Below, one piece after another: positions 63,106-64,000 of a DNA stretch of 64,000 nucleotides. Numbering within the stretch: the first letter of the stretch is position 1; every line of letters begins with the position of its first letter. The notes under the pieces are model-generated. The model was not told the DNA's origin. It worked only from the letters and a program-made list of their open reading frames with translations, and searched no databases. Source of the DNA: Heterotrichella gracilis (taxonomy: Eukaryota > Sar > Xanthophyceae > Tribonematales > Xanthonemataceae); contig JAULBX010026940.1 in the NCBI GenBank assembly GCA_032358255.1, forward strand, positions 124,001 through 188,000, written 5' to 3'. Made by a program: the position numbers and the translations under genes.

Positions 63106-63981
63106 ATGACTAGTCTTAATAATTGTCCCGTTTGTAACGCTACTTCTTTTAAACCTATTTTAACCTGTAAAGATTATACGGTAAGTAAGGAAGATTTTAC
63201 AATTGTTGTTTGCCAAAGCTGCAACTTTAAATTTACAAACCCGAGACCCGGAAACGAGGTTTTGGGTAACTATTATAAGTCTGAAGATTACATTTCTCAC
63301 TCTAATACCAAAAAAGGAATTATCTCGCAGCTTTATCATGCCGTTAGAAATTATACTCTAAAGAAGAAGATCCAACTTGTTTCTAAACATGTTTCACGTG
63401 GAACAATATTAGACTATGGTTGTGGTACTGGAATGTTTTTAAAGGTTTGCCAGAATAAGGGATGGAAGTCATTTGGAATTGAACCCGACGAAGGCGCAGC
63501 TAAAATTGGAAGTGAAATGGGGCTTACTGTTTTCTCTGATAAGACTAAAATTAAGCCGGAACTTAAGTTTGATGCTATTACTTTGTGGCACGTTTTAGAG
63601 CATGTGACTGATCTTGATGACACCTTGAACTTCTTTAAAGCTAAACTAAACCCTAAAGGAGTTTTAATAATTGCTGTACCCAATCATACTAGTTTTGATG
63701 CACAGTATTATAAAGAATTTTGGGCAGCTTACGATGTGCCCCGTCACCTTTACCATTTTCATAAGGAAACTATTGAGAAGCTTTTAAGTCGTTTCGACTG
63801 TACTTTAGTTGAAACTAAGCCTATGAAGTTTGACAGTTTTTATGTTAGTATGCTTAGCGAGAAATATAAGACAGGGTCTATTAAATACGTTAGTGCTTTT
63901 ATTACCGGCTTACGATCTAACCTTAAAGCTAAGGCCGCTGAGAATTATTCAAGTGTTATTTATGTTTTTAAAAAGAAGTAA
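63106..63981 (+). CDS. Class I SAM-dependent methyltransferase with N-terminal zinc ribbon
   Basis: A 291-residue protein. The N-terminus has CPVC and CQSC pairs (zinc ribbon, about residues 7-38), then a methyltransferase domain with ILDYGCGTGMFLKVC (SAM motif I) and FDAITLWHVLEHV (motif about 150-165), as in the Methyltransf_23 group. These often act in sugar or polyketide-like small-molecule methylation. A parS-like site lies within the coding sequence around 63390-63405, so that stretch is under both protein and DNA constraint. Its substrate is unknown. Confidence 0.88.
   Translation: MTSLNNCPVCNATSFKPILTCKDYTVSKEDFTIVVCQSCNFKFTNPRPGNEVLGNYYKSEDYISHSNTKKGIISQLYHAVRNYTLKKKIQLVSKHVSRGTILDYGCGTGMFLKVCQNKGWKSFGIEPDEGAAKIGSEMGLTVFSDKTKIKPELKFDAITLWHVLEHVTDLDDTLNFFKAKLNPKGVLIIAVPNHTSFDAQYYKEFWAAYDVPRHLYHFHKETIEKLLSRFDCTLVETKPMKFDSFYVSMLSEKYKTGSIKYVSAFITGLRSNLKAKAAENYSSVIYVFKKK
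63390..63405. promoter_or_regulatory. parS-like site 2 (ParB binding), inside the methyltransferase gene
   Basis: TGTTTCACGTGGAACA matches the parS forms TGTTTCACGTGAAACA and TGTTCCACGTGGAACA at 15 of 16 bases each. Confidence 0.85.
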
Positions 63982-63982
63982 T

Positions 63983-63998
63983 TGTTCCTCGTGGAACA
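63983..63998. promoter_or_regulatory. parS-like site 3 (ParB binding)
   Basis: TGTTCCTCGTGGAACA, directly after the methyltransferase stop and at the window edge, matches TGTTCCACGTGGAACA at 15 of 16 bases. Confidence 0.8.
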
Positions 63999-64000
63999 AA

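Noticed and set aside
1-64000. CRISPR array, insertion sequence, integron or prophage
   Set aside because: No regularly spaced direct repeats, transposase, integrase or phage structural genes were seen.

Overview
The window is a stretch of chromosome from a member of the Bacteroidota; I cannot place it below phylum. The evidence is the uppS-bamA-ompH-ompH cluster, an ExbB-ExbD-ExbD-TonB cluster, five secreted proteins ending in type IX secretion (T9SS) sorting domains (three type A, two type B gliding-motility-like), LytTR/HisKA_2 signalling, futalosine-pathway MqnC, and promoters of the Bacteroidota form TTG-N19/20-TAnnTTTG. There is no rRNA operon, phage, insertion sequence or CRISPR array. 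Nearly all of it reads as core chromosome.

Layout. 0-4.2 kb (minus): envelope biogenesis operon uppS, bamA, two ompH/skp genes (the second cut by the window edge). 4.4-10.6 kb (minus): exbB, two exbD, tonB, a strong terminator, then a small membrane protein, a PstS-like lipoprotein and a TPR protein. 10.8-16.8 kb (plus): YjbR-like protein, mqnC, a secreted protein, an M43 metalloprotease with T9SS tail, purT and a small secreted protein. 16.8-21.5 kb (minus): DsbD-type reductase, a lone DsbD N-domain protein, and a glycosyltransferase fused to a membrane/phosphotransferase-like module that has no ATG/GTG/TTG start. 21.58 kb: tRNA-Arg(TCT) with promoter and terminator. 21.7-32.5 kb (minus): beta-propeller T9SS protein, cysQ, an alpha/beta hydrolase, rhodanese, a DUF7793-like protein, rsmB and two tandemly duplicated ~920-residue secreted proteins. 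32.8-34.8 kb: kup. 34.8-41.7 kb (minus): purH, a second DUF7793-like protein, a secreted protein, and metH under a complete SAM-I riboswitch. 41.8-46.7 kb: DUF4440-like and DUF1653-like genes, lptD, and a cell-wall amidase. 46.7-58.2 kb (minus): a long block with dienelactone hydrolase, TPR-SpoIIE phosphatase, radA, an overlooked 53-residue membrane protein, LytTR regulator, a seven-PAS histidine kinase, a MORN-repeat protein and nadA. 58.2-58.6 kb: an AT-rich, repeat-rich gap. 58.6-64 kb (mainly plus): rpiB, a thioredoxin-fold protein, a beta-helix T9SS protein, mnmG and a methyltransferase.

Most notable signals. (1) Three near-perfect parS (ParB-binding) palindromes in the last 920 bases beside mnmG. 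(2) A switch of gene strand at an AT-rich gap holding short, roughly 10-bp-phased RTTARYAY repeats; with the parS sites this suggests an origin-proximal region, although no DnaA box lies in the gap. (3) A fully readable promoter, SAM-I aptamer, antiterminator and terminator upstream of metH, with an unusually long P3. (4) A kinase/regulator block with tandem PAS repeats and a hidden small membrane gene. I found no clear novel defence or biosynthetic system.
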